Source: Basidiobolus ranarum (Eukaryota; Basidiobolomycota; Basidiobolomycetes; Basidiobolales). Taken from it: a stretch of 39,943 nt of DNA. Both the position numbers and the translations under genes were made by a program. Shown piece after piece: positions 1 to 12,317 of this stretch (within the stretch, counting starts at the first letter, position 1; each line of letters starts with the position of its first letter). The DNA lies in assembly GCA_040143965.1 (NCBI GenBank), contig JASJQH010006915.1, forward strand, positions 1 through 39,943, written 5' to 3'. The notes under the pieces were generated by a model that was given only the letters and a program-made list of their open reading frames with translations, was not told the origin of the DNA and searched no databases.

Positions 1-296
1 GGCCTCTAGCACAAGTTTGAAAAATCTATATATCTGAGAACTTCTAAGTTGGTAAAAATATTCCAAGTAAATTCTGATTGAGAATAATTAATAATATCTT
101 AGTGAATTATAAGATAACTAAGTACTAAGCTATATATGGCTATATATGTGCTTAGGCAATGCTAATTTCAACAAAAACCACCAATTCCTCTAATTCTCCA
201 AACCACTTCCAACAGGCTCCCAAATACTTTATGATAACTACCATCTTATCATACCAGCAGTTGACATATAGATACCTAATGATATTTTGGTAGAGA
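1..296. other. AT-rich left edge, no gene seen
   Basis: No reading frame or RNA gene is recognisable here. The stretch lies directly upstream, in the same orientation, of the Copia remnant and may be decayed sequence of the same element, but I cannot show this. Confidence 0.4.
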
Positions 297-458
297 GCTA
301 GTGTAGGAAATCATGTCCATTTAGCTTACTGTCCACCTGAGGACATGGCTATAAACATTTTAACTAAATTTTTAGCTAAGGGCCAATTTGCAACATTAAG
401 AAACAGCTTAAATTTCACTTTTGATATATTAGATAAATCTCCAATACTTTCAGACTAG
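297..458 (+). mobile_element. Fossil fragment of a Ty1/Copia LTR retroelement (RNase H tail of pol)
   Basis: About 54 codons read like the C-terminal end of the Copia polyprotein RNase H: a YCPPEDMA...ILTKFLAK...LRNSL pattern matches the family signature in which a Y/C-P-T-E-D motif is followed by ADILTK and a terminal LR..LG helix. This is seen in the translation; the family name rests on that motif. Only the tail is present. No gag, protease, integrase, reverse transcriptase or flanking LTR pair could be found, so it is a broken relic. It is probably old, but age cannot be measured without LTRs. Confidence 0.7.
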
Positions 459-1527
459 TCTGGGATTCTCCAAATTTTAGCTTCAACATTATGAGCTCCT
501 TAAAAGCATATCCTGCTAGTACTTCTTTCATTGGTGAACTATGCATCAAAGCTCAATTTGAATCCAATGCAGTAAGTGCAAATCACATATTTCATCCAGT
601 TATGCCAGACACTTACAGCTATGCCATTTTGGATCTGAATATTCCTCTGAGGAGTAAACAGCAATGTTTTTGAATCAATGTGAGAATATCTTTTCAATCA
701 GTTCCATGTTTTCAAAATCTCTTGTACACACTCTTGCTCTATCAAGCCATGTGGAAGTGAAGGATTTAGGTACTTGCATAGCAATATATATTCAACACTG
801 AAACTACAACAGAGTCAATCTAATTATAGCATACAAATTTGGAGAATATTTACAGCAGAAGAGTACACTTATATGGAGATTAATTTCGAATGGATTTTAC
901 ATGTCTTAATTCGGAGAGAATATTGTTCTATTCAATGACGTTCATTTCCTAGTCTATCTTTAGTTGGCAATTCAATGAATATATTGATAGAAGCCTGATC
1001 CGATATTACATATTTAGTAGTAGCCAGCATTTTTCTTAAATATTTGGAGTCATTGCTGTATATAGCAGTGGAAGATATTTTTGGACATTCAAGAGGATAT
1101 TAGGCTGTTATCTAGATTAATTATAGTAAATTAGTTTTACGCTTAGTTATGAATGTACAGTGCGTATACTAAACAGGTAATGTGGCTAGGACAATGTGTC
1201 ATAACTCAATCACTGTTGACGATATTTAGTTTTTATTAATAATGGACCACTTTATGGTAGAAGTAGACATAGCTACATGCCCTCAGTGCGTTAAGAGAGA
1301 AATTGAGAATAATCATGCCCATTACTATCTCACTGAAGAAGTAATACAATGGAGGCTTGTCTGAGAGATTTGGCACCGCTGAAAGTATATTTAGAGGGTA
1401 CTTTAATCTATTCTCATAAAATATTATTCGGGATATTTCGATCAAACCATGAGATGTACAAAGAGGATCACTTATTATCCAGAAACCAATATGGATAATA
1501 TATAAACAGGTTTTACTCTAAATTAGC
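459..1527. other. Intergenic stretch, 1.07 kb, nothing recognised
   Basis: Only short frames of under 70 codons occur on either strand and none resembles a known family. The stretch lies between the Copia relic and the 3' end of the lipase gene. It may contain further decayed element sequence and the lipase 3' untranslated region. Confidence 0.5.
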
Positions 1528-2928
1528 CTAGTGTGCAGTAATATTAGGATCTTTAGATAAGATCAGCTCATCATTGGCTATGAATTGTCTTAATACAGGA
1601 ATGGTTTCTCTCATGAATTGAAGAATGGCGCGATTGTTTAACCTGATGGCAAATTCAGGGTCAATCTTTCCTCCGAATTTATCTTTCAAACCATAGACAG
1701 TTCGAAACAACATGGGGAAATCACTTTGATTCATATGCAGTGAATTATTGACCGTGAGGAAAGGCGAGTGCTCCCGGTGGGTATTAGCATTGATAAACGG
1801 AAGTAAAGTATCAAAACTCTCTTTCCATTGGGTGAACCCTTCTGAATTGATTGTTAGTACTGGTCTGTCTAGCGTAGGTACCAGTTCCCCCCTCCAATTA
1901 CCCGATTCATGTTCTAGAGCGAGCACCCATGGATCAAGAAGTATTCCACATTTGAAGAAGGTCTTTTCCGCTATAAGTGTTTCTATCACCGTAGCAGCCC
2001 CAAAGCTATGTCCAGCCATCACAACGTTAGAGATATCGAGACGATTTTGAAATTGAGTTTCCTTCTCGGTTCCTATAATTTCTCCATTATTAAGTTTTTG
2101 TAACATTTGTACTGTTTGTTGGATCTCTAAGACTCGGAATAACAATTGCTCTCGACGAAAGTGGTACTCTGCATCTATATCATTTACAGGTGGCCAGCGA
2201 TATGATACTATCTCTCTCTCGGTTTTGGGTAAAGCGGAAGCATTGGCCGAACCATCTCGATGCTCAACAGCACAAACAATAAATCCATGAGAGGCAATTT
2301 CACCACAAATGGAGGAGTATGTGGTTCTACAGCCTCCCAAACCGTGTGAGAAAATTACAACCGGAAATTGATTCTCTTTTCCCGCGTCAATGTGTTCGGT
2401 AGAGTTGGCAAATGGTCCTACATCCGCGAGCTTCGCTTCTATTGACGCATGAATGGAGGTGAAAGATAGCATTCCTACTAATGCCGGAATAGAAATCCAA
2501 CGAGGAAGTTTTTTGAAATCTCCATAACCTATTTTTAACGTATACTAAGTATGTGATACAATAAAGTTTACCCTTTAAAGAGAACAAAGCTTACCCTGTG
2601 CATAGGCTGAGTTAGGAGAAGGTAGCCATGTCGCAGTTTTCTCAGCTCCAGTCACTTCTGCAGGATAATACAGCCTAACCAGCATGTGTTTGGTTTCTTT
2701 GGAAGTTTCATTATCCATTGGTTCAGCTTCATCAGATTTCTCTTCAGTATACGACCAAGTCAAGTCATAACAGCCTACTGGGAACTGCCCCGTATATTTT
2801 GGGAGTTTCGGGAATTTGGGTATCCAAGAGGAGTAGTTCCACCTATCTGACTTTGCTTCCGTTTCTTCATCAGGTAGAACATCAGTTGTTCTGTGGTCAA
2901 AAGTATCACTTTCTTGACTTTGAGTCAT
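1528..2928 (-). CDS. PAF-acetylhydrolase-like phospholipase A2 / lipase
   Basis: Two exons, 2928-2595 and 2528-1528, joined over a 66 bp intron, give 444 residues. The alpha/beta-hydrolase triad of the plasma/type II PAF-acetylhydrolase family can be placed: nucleophile Ser286 in GHSFG, Asp310 in LLDPW, and His375 in NSLHMNQSDF; the oxyanion-loop segment FSHGLGG lies near residue 172. The join restores AQGYGDFKKLP, typical of the family. Such enzymes cleave short or oxidised sn-2 acyl groups from phospholipids; S. pombe plg7 is a fungal relative. I chose the Met at 2928 because the longer frame to 3027 adds an unlikely leader and would place the start upstream of an AT-rich TATA-like stretch near 2970. 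No signal peptide is visible, so it is probably cytosolic. The next gene upstream on the same strand is a Zn2Cys6 regulator. Confidence 0.85.
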
Positions 2929-3251
2929 GATGTGTAGGTTGAGGAAACATACTGTTGATGATATGGAATTTATAAAAGCGCGGATTCGAAAATAAAACTG
3001 GATTCCGCAATCGGAAAGTGATATCATCCTTCAGTGGGTATTTGACGGATCATCGGCAAATATTCTTAGTCATTCTTCCAGCAACAATCAGCCAAATCGC
3101 ATTCACATGAAAATGAAGCAGAAAAGGAATGCCAAAGTAAAAGAAAAAGCAGAAAACGCAGAAAAAGCAAATGTAAATGAAATTTGGATTTGTTCGTTTA
3201 TAGGTAAATTAATGAAGTACTATATACAAAAACATAAACAGGTCTTTTCGC
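2929..3251. promoter_or_regulatory. Upstream region of the lipase gene
   Basis: This 323 bp gap separates the lipase start from the end of the regulator gene on the same strand. It holds a TATA-like AT stretch near 2965-2978, about 40 bp from the chosen start, and an A-rich tandem repeat. No coding frame fits. The promoter role is inferred from position. Confidence 0.4.
3142..3168. repeat. Three tandem 9 bp units, AGAAAAAGC type
   Basis: Units one and three (3142-3150, 3160-3168) are identical; the middle unit differs at one base. The array lies about 215-240 bp upstream of the lipase start and reads as a pyrimidine tract on the gene's strand. Confidence 0.75.
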
Positions 3252-5767
3252 TCATGTTGTGGTGCTCTTAATACTCCAAACATTCTGCATACCACCGTTA
3301 GCATCTTGAACGTCTTGGACATTGTTTCCAGGTTGGGATGTCGAATGGTTGTATATGTTCGTGAATAAGTTGGGTTCGGAATTTAGAGTATCAACTGGCA
3401 TATTGCCAAATAGGGTGTCGAAAAATTCATTTCCTTGAGCAACGGGGAGATCTAACAGGTTTGGGAATCCTGTTGAATAGTCTATCGAGTTATCGGCCAC
3501 ACGAATACTAGGACTATTGAAGTCAGGAATCATCTGTAAACCACTGGGAATATAGTTGGGGGCAATCGAGTAATTCCCGCTGGACACTGCTGCAATATCC
3601 TGAGGACTTAGAGTGTTGGAAGAAAAATTCCCTGGAAATTGGTAAATGGGTTGCTCAAAATTGAACCCAACTTGAGCCGCATTCTGGCTAAGTTCTTGAA
3701 CGAGAGAGTTTGTGTTGGGTGAGACAGAGATCGGTCGATGTCCAAGTGCTACAATCCCTTTAAGGATAGCACAATACTTCTCCGCCATTATCCACACTGA
3801 CTTGAGTCTCTGCAGGGTTTGGTAATGAATCTCTAGCTTGGATTTAGCTTCTGCTATCCGCTCGGGGTCGGAGCTAGAGAATAAAGTGTGAGCGTGAATG
3901 GTTCCCCCGTTGAAAATACAGAAGCAAATATGCGGGTAATTGTAGCAAGCGGGAAATTTGTCAAGATCTTGAATAATGGTGGTGATGGTGTTTGCGGAGG
4001 AGATGCATCTCTCTAATGATTCCGAAGCTGAGCTCGTTGAAGTAGAATAGATAGGTTGATTTTCAACTTGATCCAAGCTCGAACGATGAAGCAATATGAT
4101 GGATGTGTGATACATAATATGAATGGTACAGAGAAAAGCTGCCTCTGCATATCCTCTTGGAGATTTCTCGGAAACTAGCTTTCTTGGATACCGAAGGTTT
4201 TCAGGTGAAGACATCGACCATGATGTTAAGGCCGCGTCTAAAAACGCGAATTTCGAATCATTTTCGGCAGAGTTTTCACGTCGATCCTTCGGACTGTTGA
4301 CAAATTGCGAGACTTTTCCCATAAGAGCGGCAAGCTGGATGAATATTGACCAAGGACTAAGTCGTGTCTTTGGAGAGGATGGGGCGTATGAAAAGATGTT
4401 CTTTGCTTGACTCGATGTTTCCAACATGGAGCTAGGAACAGGTCTTTCATTTTCCCAATCCGAATCACAACTAGGTAACAAGACCCTACTGTCTTGCTCA
4501 TCAATGGCCATGGGCCGCCCTGTTCCAGTACTACCGATTCTGTCTCGGACAAAACAAGACCACCAGAGACGTCGTTGAGTTTCAATCTCCACCCAATCAT
4601 CCGGAGATTGCTCGGAAACACAGTTACTATCGGTGTTTTCATCAATACGATTAATCCCTAATTCCTGAGCCATTCTACAGTAAAAAAATCTCAAATGTTA
4701 GTAAAATTGAATATTTTGATACCAGCAAACCTCAATTACCTAATAGCCATCCCCAAGTACATCCATGCTCTAGGATAGCGTGCGTTCATGTATTCGTAAT
4801 AGGATGCAATCAACAAAGCCATTGTCGTAAAGACATTTGGTCCATCCAAGCATTTCAAAAGAATATTCCGGAAGCGATTGGAGAATACCTCTCCACTCCT
4901 AGTAGTAGGGTCAGCAAGGATACCCGGGTGATTAGAGAACCGAGAAACACAAGCGCAAATACTCAGAATCAGGATGGGAGGGATTTCACCATTTTTGAGT
5001 TTGGTGAGGAAAGTAGGCTTATGAATAAACGGCATTTGAGGATGAATCGTACTAAAATAAACGGATAATAAATGCTCTGTTATTTCAGCGGGAGGAAGAG
5101 AGGTTGCGCCAAGTAAATTATTGGCATTTGAAAATTGTTTTGGAGAAGGCGAGGTTTCATTATGACTATTATTTGTAATAGAGTTAAGTCCTGAAGTATT
5201 TCCCAAATATGATTGCGACCATACTTGTTCCACCTTTTCCCGAATGGCATTTTCTTCATTTTGTGAATTGCTATCTGCTGGATAGTATAGATTTGGGGTC
5301 CTCAGTTGGTTGTTTTGGTAACCATAAGCTGCTGTTGGAAAATTTTCTGTAGATCCCCCGTACTGAGACAAAGGAACCTGTGGTGATTGCGAAAGGTACA
5401 CACTCGGAGAAGGATCGGGATTAACGTTTAGATTTTCCATATATCCGGATATGTTATTCAGAGAAGTAGCTGGTCGTAGTCCGAAAGGTTGAAGAGGGCT
5501 AGACATTTGACTGTGGTTCATGAAATTTGGACTTTCTGAAGCAGCAGTACCATTTGATTGCTCCAATCTTTCACTCTGGCCCTGTCGTGGGCCACGTTTT
5601 TTAGCTGTGGGTAGATACGTACAAGGAACTTTGAGTCGAATGCAGTTAGAACAACTTGGGCGATTCCCATCACACTTTACTTTCTTTTTTCTACAGGTGT
5701 CACACGCTTGAGTCAGTCTTTTCCTCTTCGGTTGTTTAGATGGGTCAGAGAATTCAGTAGATTTCAT
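3252..5767 (-). CDS. Zn2Cys6 transcription factor with fungal-specific MHR domain
   Basis: Two exons, 5767-4740 and 4674-3252 (65 bp intron), give 816 residues. A basic stretch (residues 11-17) precedes a classic zinc cluster with Cys at 22, 25, 32, 39, 42 and 49 (CX2CX6CX6CX2CX6C), followed by a linker containing AKKRGPRQG. A low-complexity Ser/Asn/Gln/Pro region leads into the fungal-specific transcription factor domain (PF04082-like), beginning near LLSVYFSTIHPQMPFIHKP and continuing through the splice junction (YLGMAIRMAQELGINR) and an RRLWWSCFVRDR segment typical of that domain. The C-terminus is Asn/Ser-rich and may activate transcription. It is a nuclear DNA-binding regulator; its targets cannot be deduced. 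It lies 323 bp from the lipase gene on the same strand and about 2.2 kb from the divergent LYS2 gene. Confidence 0.9.
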
Positions 5768-7585
5768 TGTATTTAACAGTTGGTTATAATGCGGAAGAAC
5801 AATAGTATCGAAAGAACAGATATCACAGAGAAATCACGATAATGGATATATACAACTAGAAATAAGCAGAAGCGCTAAATGTCAAAATTGAACTAAAAAC
5901 TCTGATAGTGGCTACAAGATTGAATAAATAGGTAGAGCCCAAGAGTGATCAAAAGAATTGCAACAAAAAATGTATGTTGGCTCGGGACATACGTGACGGT
6001 TAGGTACATTCAATCTAGTTCGAGGTTTTAGATTCACTACCAATTTTCAATCTCATACTCGGACGTGATTGGTAGCACACCCAAATCAAGCGGCTAATAG
6101 GGTGGGAGTTATTAATAAAAAAGGGAGAAATAACTAGAAATGGCGTCGGCATATCATTAAATAGTTTATTTTGTAGGTACAGAATTGCTCTCTACCACGA
6201 GTATGCCTTTTTCGTTATGGCTGACGAAGTAACCGTTTATTTATATAGCTTTTTAAATACTAGGTGGTTTCACTAATTTCGATCATTTTGAGACATACCT
6301 CAAGCAACTGGTAGCCAAGGATAAAGTAGCGGCTAGGGTAGTGGTTAGAGTAGTGGTCAAAGCAGTTAGACTAAGTGTGTCCCAGTGTAGGCACTTCGTG
6401 CGGTGTGTTTTGAGTTCTATAAACTACATTTCAAATCTGAAGGGTTGATAAAAGTTATCATTTGTACTTGCGATACAACCCTCACATTCAGTCAAGCACA
6501 TTCGAATGAAGCACCAGATGATCGTAAATAACCTACTTTTTGAAGTATCCTGTTCTCAAGTAAATATACAACTTTATGGCGCCATACTTGCTCTCAATCT
6601 AATATATAGCATGTGTAGTGAATTGTGGGGTTCTTCGAACAAGTTCCATTATTACGTTTTATGGCAATTACATTGCTGCTAGTGGCTAGATTGGCGAGTT
6701 TTTGAAATATCGATAGATAACCAGCATTTTTCTAGAACATACCTAGCCATCGAACTTTAGTACCCCTTACGAAATTTAAAGTTGGAACAGTAGCAATGCC
6801 AAAACTATTCTTGGTTGCCCCGAAGAAATTATATATATACATGTTGTATATCAATTTATCTCATTCCTGAATTCTGCTTCGCAACTGGATTAGATTCTTC
6901 CGGTATATAGTATACGTATATAGCACACCATGCATTTAATAAGGCAGACTAGACATTTGCTAAACAATGCAATATAACTTACTGGGGAATAGTAATATAT
7001 ATGGCAACAGCGTAACGAGCATTTTTCACTGATTCTCACCTGGTACCTTACTCATATACTGTCAGGTTTCTTTCCTGTTTCTCTCCTGTTTCTTCCCTCC
7101 ACTTCTCCTGGGGTATGAATTTTATGGCTAGGGAGCTCCTCAAGATTCACTCGAGTCATATCTAGTCATCTCACACCAACTACAAAATGGACAAAAGATA
7201 ACCATCACGTGGATGAAAACAGCAGCAACCAGCCCAAATATAGATATGATAACTCGGATTTGGATGCAGATATCTGCCTTGAGAACAAAATCTAGCATGA
7301 TGTAGAATGCATAAACAGTTCAGACATTGACACGAAATGATCGTATTTGAGATTTTGAAGCAGTCTCAAATGTGCTTCTGCTACTACGAACCGAATAGAA
7401 CTGATACATCTGTGACATCAACTTCATGCCATCGTGTTTTATGAGTGTAGCGGTTCCTGTTTATTGAATGCAAGTGGTCTTTCGCCAGGTTTGTTTGCGA
7501 TCAGTAATAGCTTCACACATTGGTTCCAAGAGATACTAGCTAGTATCCTTCCAAATGGCTCATGTCTTCGCATCGTTGGTCAGAT

Positions 7586-7592
7586 TGACTCA
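7586..7592 (+). promoter_or_regulatory. Gcn4/CPC1-type site TGACTCA
   Basis: An exact TGACTCA lies about 340 bp upstream of the LYS2 start. Gcn4/CPC1 bZIP regulators of general amino-acid control bind this sequence in fungi and control lysine genes, so the position fits, but a single 7-mer could arise by chance. Confidence 0.5.
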
Positions 7593-7765
7593 CTCACTAT
7601 ATAGCATATACCCCCATACAGTCATGTTTCTCCCCACATTTCTTTTGATTTAATATTGTAATTAAATTCTATTGATTTTCACTAAGCCATTCGTCGCTGA
7701 TTCTATCAATCTCATCCAAAAAAGGTCACTGACAATCTAATGCCAGTCGCAAAGATACCTGACAC

Positions 7766-7773
7766 TATAAATA
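7766..7773 (+). promoter_or_regulatory. TATA box of LYS2
   Basis: An exact TATAAATA lies 158 bp upstream of the LYS2 start codon and downstream of the Gcn4-type site. This order is expected for a regulated TATA-containing promoter. Confidence 0.55.
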
Positions 7774-7930
7774 GTTGGCTGTGGCATTCTCGAGACTCAC
7801 ACCAGGTGATCATTTAGCACATATTTCGTACTTTTACAAGTGATTTTAATCAGATAGACATCCTGTCCTTTTATCTACCTTATCGCTACATCCCTATTAT
7901 TAAGTAACAGCCATATCCTATAGAATAAAC

Positions 7931-10900
7931 ATGACCGTCAATACACTCCAAGATCAAAGGGAGCTCCTGGATGATAGAATTAATGCCTGGAAGAATAAAC
8001 TTCAAAGTTTGACTGAACTTCAGCTTCCTACGGATTACCCACGTTCTGTACCTCTCAAGATAGTGGAGGCAGTAGAAGCTTTACAGTTGCCTGAGGCCAC
8101 CTGTTTAGCTATTCTTCAACTTTCATTGGCTATCAACAGCAACAATACCCAACTTGAGCCTCCTTCTCCTTTCAGCATATTATTGGCTGCGTTTGCCATC
8201 TTGTTACATAGATACACCGGTGAGGAAGATATTCCAGTAGGAAGTTCCTCTGACTCAAGGAACCCATTGGTTCTACGATTAACAGTCAAGGGTACTGACA
8301 CTTTTGAAGACGTTATTCAAATGGTTCAGCAGGTACTTTATATCTTCCATGTTACATCTTAAGAATTCATTGTAACAGGAACTTATTCTAGGTAGAAGAA
8401 CAGGCAGCACAAATCGAAGTGCCTTTTGGTACTCTACTAAGTCAGTTGTATCTTGAGCAAGAGAACTCCTCAAATCCCTTGTTCAAAGTACGCTTTTTCA
8501 ATCAAACTGACACCGATACAAATACGATCACCGAAACCACTTCCACCAACGATCTTACAATTTTCATTACTTCTTCATCAACTTCGTTACGCCGCCTTAT
8601 TCCTGGAATAGAAGTCAGAGTTTTGTATAACCAGGTTCTTTTCTCGCCTTTACGTATTCAACATATTCTTGATCAACTTGTTTTGGTCCTTGAATCTGCC
8701 GCTGCCAACAAGAGTGTTCAAGTAGGAACGATGAACTTGATTACTGAACGTTGTAGAAATGTTATTCCCGATCCTACTGCTGACTTGAATTGGTGTCAGT
8801 GGCAAGGTGCTATCACTGATATTTTCGCTAGAAATGCCAATAACCACCCTGATCGTACTTGTATCGTTGAAAGTGTACTTGAACTCAAATCCAGCTCAGG
8901 TATTACCCAGGCAGCTAGAATTCGTCGTTTCACCTATGAGCATATTTTCAAGGCTGCCAGTACTGTTGCGCATTACCTTGTGAACAATGGATTGGAGCGG
9001 GAAGATGTTGTTATGATCTATGCATATCGTGGGGTTGATTTGGTGATCGCTATCATGGGCACGTTGATGGCCGGAGGAACATTCAGTGTGATTGACCCTG
9101 CTTATCCTCCTGCCCGTCAACAAATATATTTGTCAGTGGCCCAACCAAAGGCACTGGTGGTTCTTAAGCATGCCGGAAGCCTGCATCCCAGTGTTCGCGA
9201 ATATATTGATACGGAATTATCTATCAAATGCGAAATTCCTGCTTTAGAACTCTTCGATGATGGGCAATTAAGTGGTGGATCGCACGGGGATCTCAGTGAT
9301 ATTTTAGAGTCTGTTAAGGATTTAGCTTCAACTCCTCTTGATATTGTTCTTGGTCCGGATAGTATTGGTACTCTGTCCTTTACTAGTGGTAGTACCGGAA
9401 TTCCTAAAGGTGTAAGAGGCCGTCACTTCTCCCTCACTCATTTCTATCCATGGATGTCTCAGGAATTCACACTATCGGATAAGGATCACTTTACTATGTT
9501 ATCTGGAATCGCTCATGATCCTATCCAACGCGATATTTTCACACCACTTTTCCTCGGTGCCGAATTACATATTCCTACCTCTGAGGATATTGGTATTCCT
9601 GGAAGATTGGCTGAATGGATGTCTGAGCATGAGATATCCGTCACTCATTTAACCCCAGCCATGGGACAGCTTTTATCCGCTAATGCCACTACACCAATTC
9701 CTTCTCTTCGTAACTCCTTCTTTGTAGGAGATATTTTAACAAAGAGAGATTGCAACCGTCTTCAACATTTGGCACCAAACGCCACAATCATCAATATGTA
9801 TGGAACTACGGAAACACAGCGTGCTGTCTCCTACTTTGCGATCCCACCAAGAGCAACCCATCCATCTTTCCTTACATCCACCAAGGATATTATGCCTGCC
9901 GGTCGAGGTATGAGATCTGTGCAACTCTTAGTTGTAAACCGTTTAGGAAATGGTTTATGCGGTGTAGGCGAAGTAGGCGAGATCTATGTGAGAAGTGGTG
10001 GCTTATCGGAAGGATACTTAAAATTAGAGGAAGTCACCAATGAGAAGTTCTTGACAAATTGGTTTGGATCTCCACACCTCCACAATGGCAACAGCGAACT
10101 TCCATTTTTCAAGGGACCACGGGATCGGATGTACCGGACTGGTGATTTAGGGCGCTATAAGCCTGATGGATGTGGTTAGTATTTATTAAATTATTGTTGG
10201 GTTAGTAGAATGACATTAATTTTGTATCACCATTGAATAGTTGAGTGTACTGGGCGTGCTGATGACCAAATCAAAATCCGCGGCTTCAGAATTGAGTTAG
10301 GTGAAATTGACACCCATCTATCACAGCATCCTAATGTCCGAGAAAATGTTACTTTGGTTCGTCGTGATAAGAATGAAGAGCAAACACTTGTGGCTTATTT
10401 TGTGCCTATGGATAACGCTGAAGGGTTTAGTACTGATGAAGAGACTGCCACTTCTGGTCACTCTAGAAAGTATACCCGGTTGATCCGAGATATCCGTGAA
10501 TGGCTCAAGAAGAAACTCCCCAGTTATAGTGTTCCCTCAGGTTGGTTATCTCAGTCATGTGATTACATTTGTGTACAGATACTAATGATTCTGCAGTTTT
10601 TGTCCCACTTAAGAAGATGCCATTAACACCTAATGGAAAGGTAGATAAGCCTGCACTTCCATTCCCCGATACTGTTCAAGCTGCTCCATTGCCTCAAACC
10701 GGAAAACCTGCACTTGATCTTACTCCCACTCAAAAACTCATTCATGATATTTGGTGTTCGACTCTCAATCAGGGTTCTGTTCCTATTGATGAGAACTTCT
10801 TTGACATGGGTGGACACTCAATGTTGGCTACTCGTATGATCTTCGAAGTACGCAAGAAGTGTGGTGTCGATGTTCCACTGGGTCTTGTCTTCAGAGAGCC

Positions 10901-12317
10901 TACCATCCGTGGTATGAGTAGAGAGGTGGATGCTATCAAGAACGAAGACCTAAATTTACCTGACGATTCAGATATCAATCCTGATCAACCCCCTGCTCAG
11001 GATGATAAACAGACTGTGAACTACGCTAGCGATTTCGACGAATTAGTGAAGTCACTTCCTTCTTATACTCCAATCTCCCAATTCCCTGTTCAAGAAAACG
11101 CTGTCACTAATTTCTTCCTTACTGGTGCTACCGGATTTCTTGGAGCTTTCATTTTGGCGGAGATCCTGCGCGTTCTTCCGAAATCTAAGGTTTACTGCCT
11201 AGTTCGTTGCAATGATGAGAAGATCGGTTTCGATAGAATTAAGAAGAATTGTGAGGCTCATTTAGTCTGGCAAGATACTTGGGGTCAACCAGGAAATGAA
11301 AATGTGATTGCAGTCAAGGGTGATTTGAACTTGGAGAACTTGGGGATCAATCCCGAGAAATGGGATGAATTGGCCAAGGTTGTCGATATTATCATTCACA
11401 ATGGAGCCCTGGTTCATTGGGTGTACCCTTATCAAAAACTTCGTGCTGCCAATGTTATTGGAACCCTTGAAGCACTTCGTTTAGCGTCTGAATATAAGAC
11501 CAAACCATTACATTTCGTATCATCCACCTCAGTCCTTGACTCGGATCACTTCATCCAATTATCTACTACAGGCACCTCCGTCTCTGAAAATGATGATCTA
11601 GAAGGAAGTCGTACTGGATTGCAAACTGGATATGGTCAGTCCAAGTGGGTATCTGAGAAGTTGATCATGGAAGCTAGAAAGAGAGGACTTCCCGCTACTA
11701 TCATTAGACCAGGATATGTTGTAGGAGATTCCGAAATTGGAGTTACCAATACCGATGATTTCCTATGGCGTTTAGTCAAGGGCTGTATCCAACTTGGAGA
11801 AGTGCCAATCATGAATAACATAGTTAATATGTGCCCAGTTGATTATGTTGCAGGGACCGTGGTAGCTGTTGCTACGCAAGAGAGATGCCTTGAACGCGTA
11901 GCTTATCACACAACCAATCCTCACAGATTCCGCTTCAACGATATGTTCGCCTCACTAATGCAATATGGTTTCAATATTAAACCAGTTGAATACATACTCT
12001 GGCGTAACCATTTGATGGATGTCACCCTATCAGCCAACTCAGACAATGCACTTTATCCTTTGCTACACTTTGTACTTGATGACCTCCCTACATCCAGTAA
12101 ATCACCTGAGCTAGATGACACTAATACAAATTGGTCCATTGCTGGTACCTCAGTAGAGTGCGCCCCTATGGATACTCTAATGGGACTTTATTTGGCTTAT
12201 CTGATTAAGGTCGGTTTCTTGGAGTTGCCACAATTTTCCAACGACGAAGTAAACAAGTACAAGATTCTTCCTACTTTGAAGAAGGATGTCACGATGATTA
12301 GTAGAAGTGGCAATTAG
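7931..12317 (+). CDS. LYS2: L-2-aminoadipate reductase, large subunit (Lys2)
   Basis: Four exons (7931-8332, 8392-10174, 10241-10540, 10597-12317) give 1401 residues, close to yeast Lys2 (1392). It adenylates, tethers and NADPH-reduces alpha-aminoadipate to the semialdehyde in fungal lysine biosynthesis and needs Lys5-type phosphopantetheinylation. Domains in order: a condensation-like N-terminal region; an adenylation domain with TSGSTG at residues 465-470, [11 protein letters not shown] and [15 protein letters not shown]; a carrier domain with the phosphopantetheine Ser903 in MGGHS; a thioester reductase with TGATGFLG at about 1004-1011 and the YxxxK pair Tyr1174/Lys1178. All three junctions fall inside conserved motifs and restore them ([20 protein letters not shown]). 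The N-terminal start is the first Met of the frame. Amino-acid starvation control is suggested by the upstream TGACTCA. Confidence 0.97.

Larger units (their letters stand above)
5768..7930. promoter_or_regulatory. 2.2 kb divergent intergenic region upstream of the regulator and LYS2
   Basis: No frame longer than 60 codons was found and no family resemblance was seen. The region is AT-rich, with several TATATA runs around 6830-6930, an imperfect GGTAGTGGTTAGAGTAGTGG repeat around 6338-6360 and a pyrimidine-rich tract near 7065-7105. The right end carries a Gcn4-type site and a TATA box for LYS2. Its unusual length compared with neighbouring gaps may reflect long regulatory sequence or degraded DNA. 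Confidence 0.5.

Noticed and set aside
2575-3027. Longer N-terminus of the lipase starting at 3027
   Set aside because: The added 33 residues show no targeting or conserved pattern and would place the start upstream of a TATA-like stretch; the inner Met at 2928 fits better.
6300-6400. Possible tRNA gene or minisatellite in the GGTAGTGG-rich part of the long gap
   Set aside because: No cloverleaf or B-box match was found and the repeat is too imperfect to call a minisatellite.
7931-12317. Secondary-metabolite NRPS-like gene instead of LYS2
   Set aside because: The length, domain order and conserved Lys2 segments match the lysine enzyme throughout, and no other biosynthetic genes flank it.
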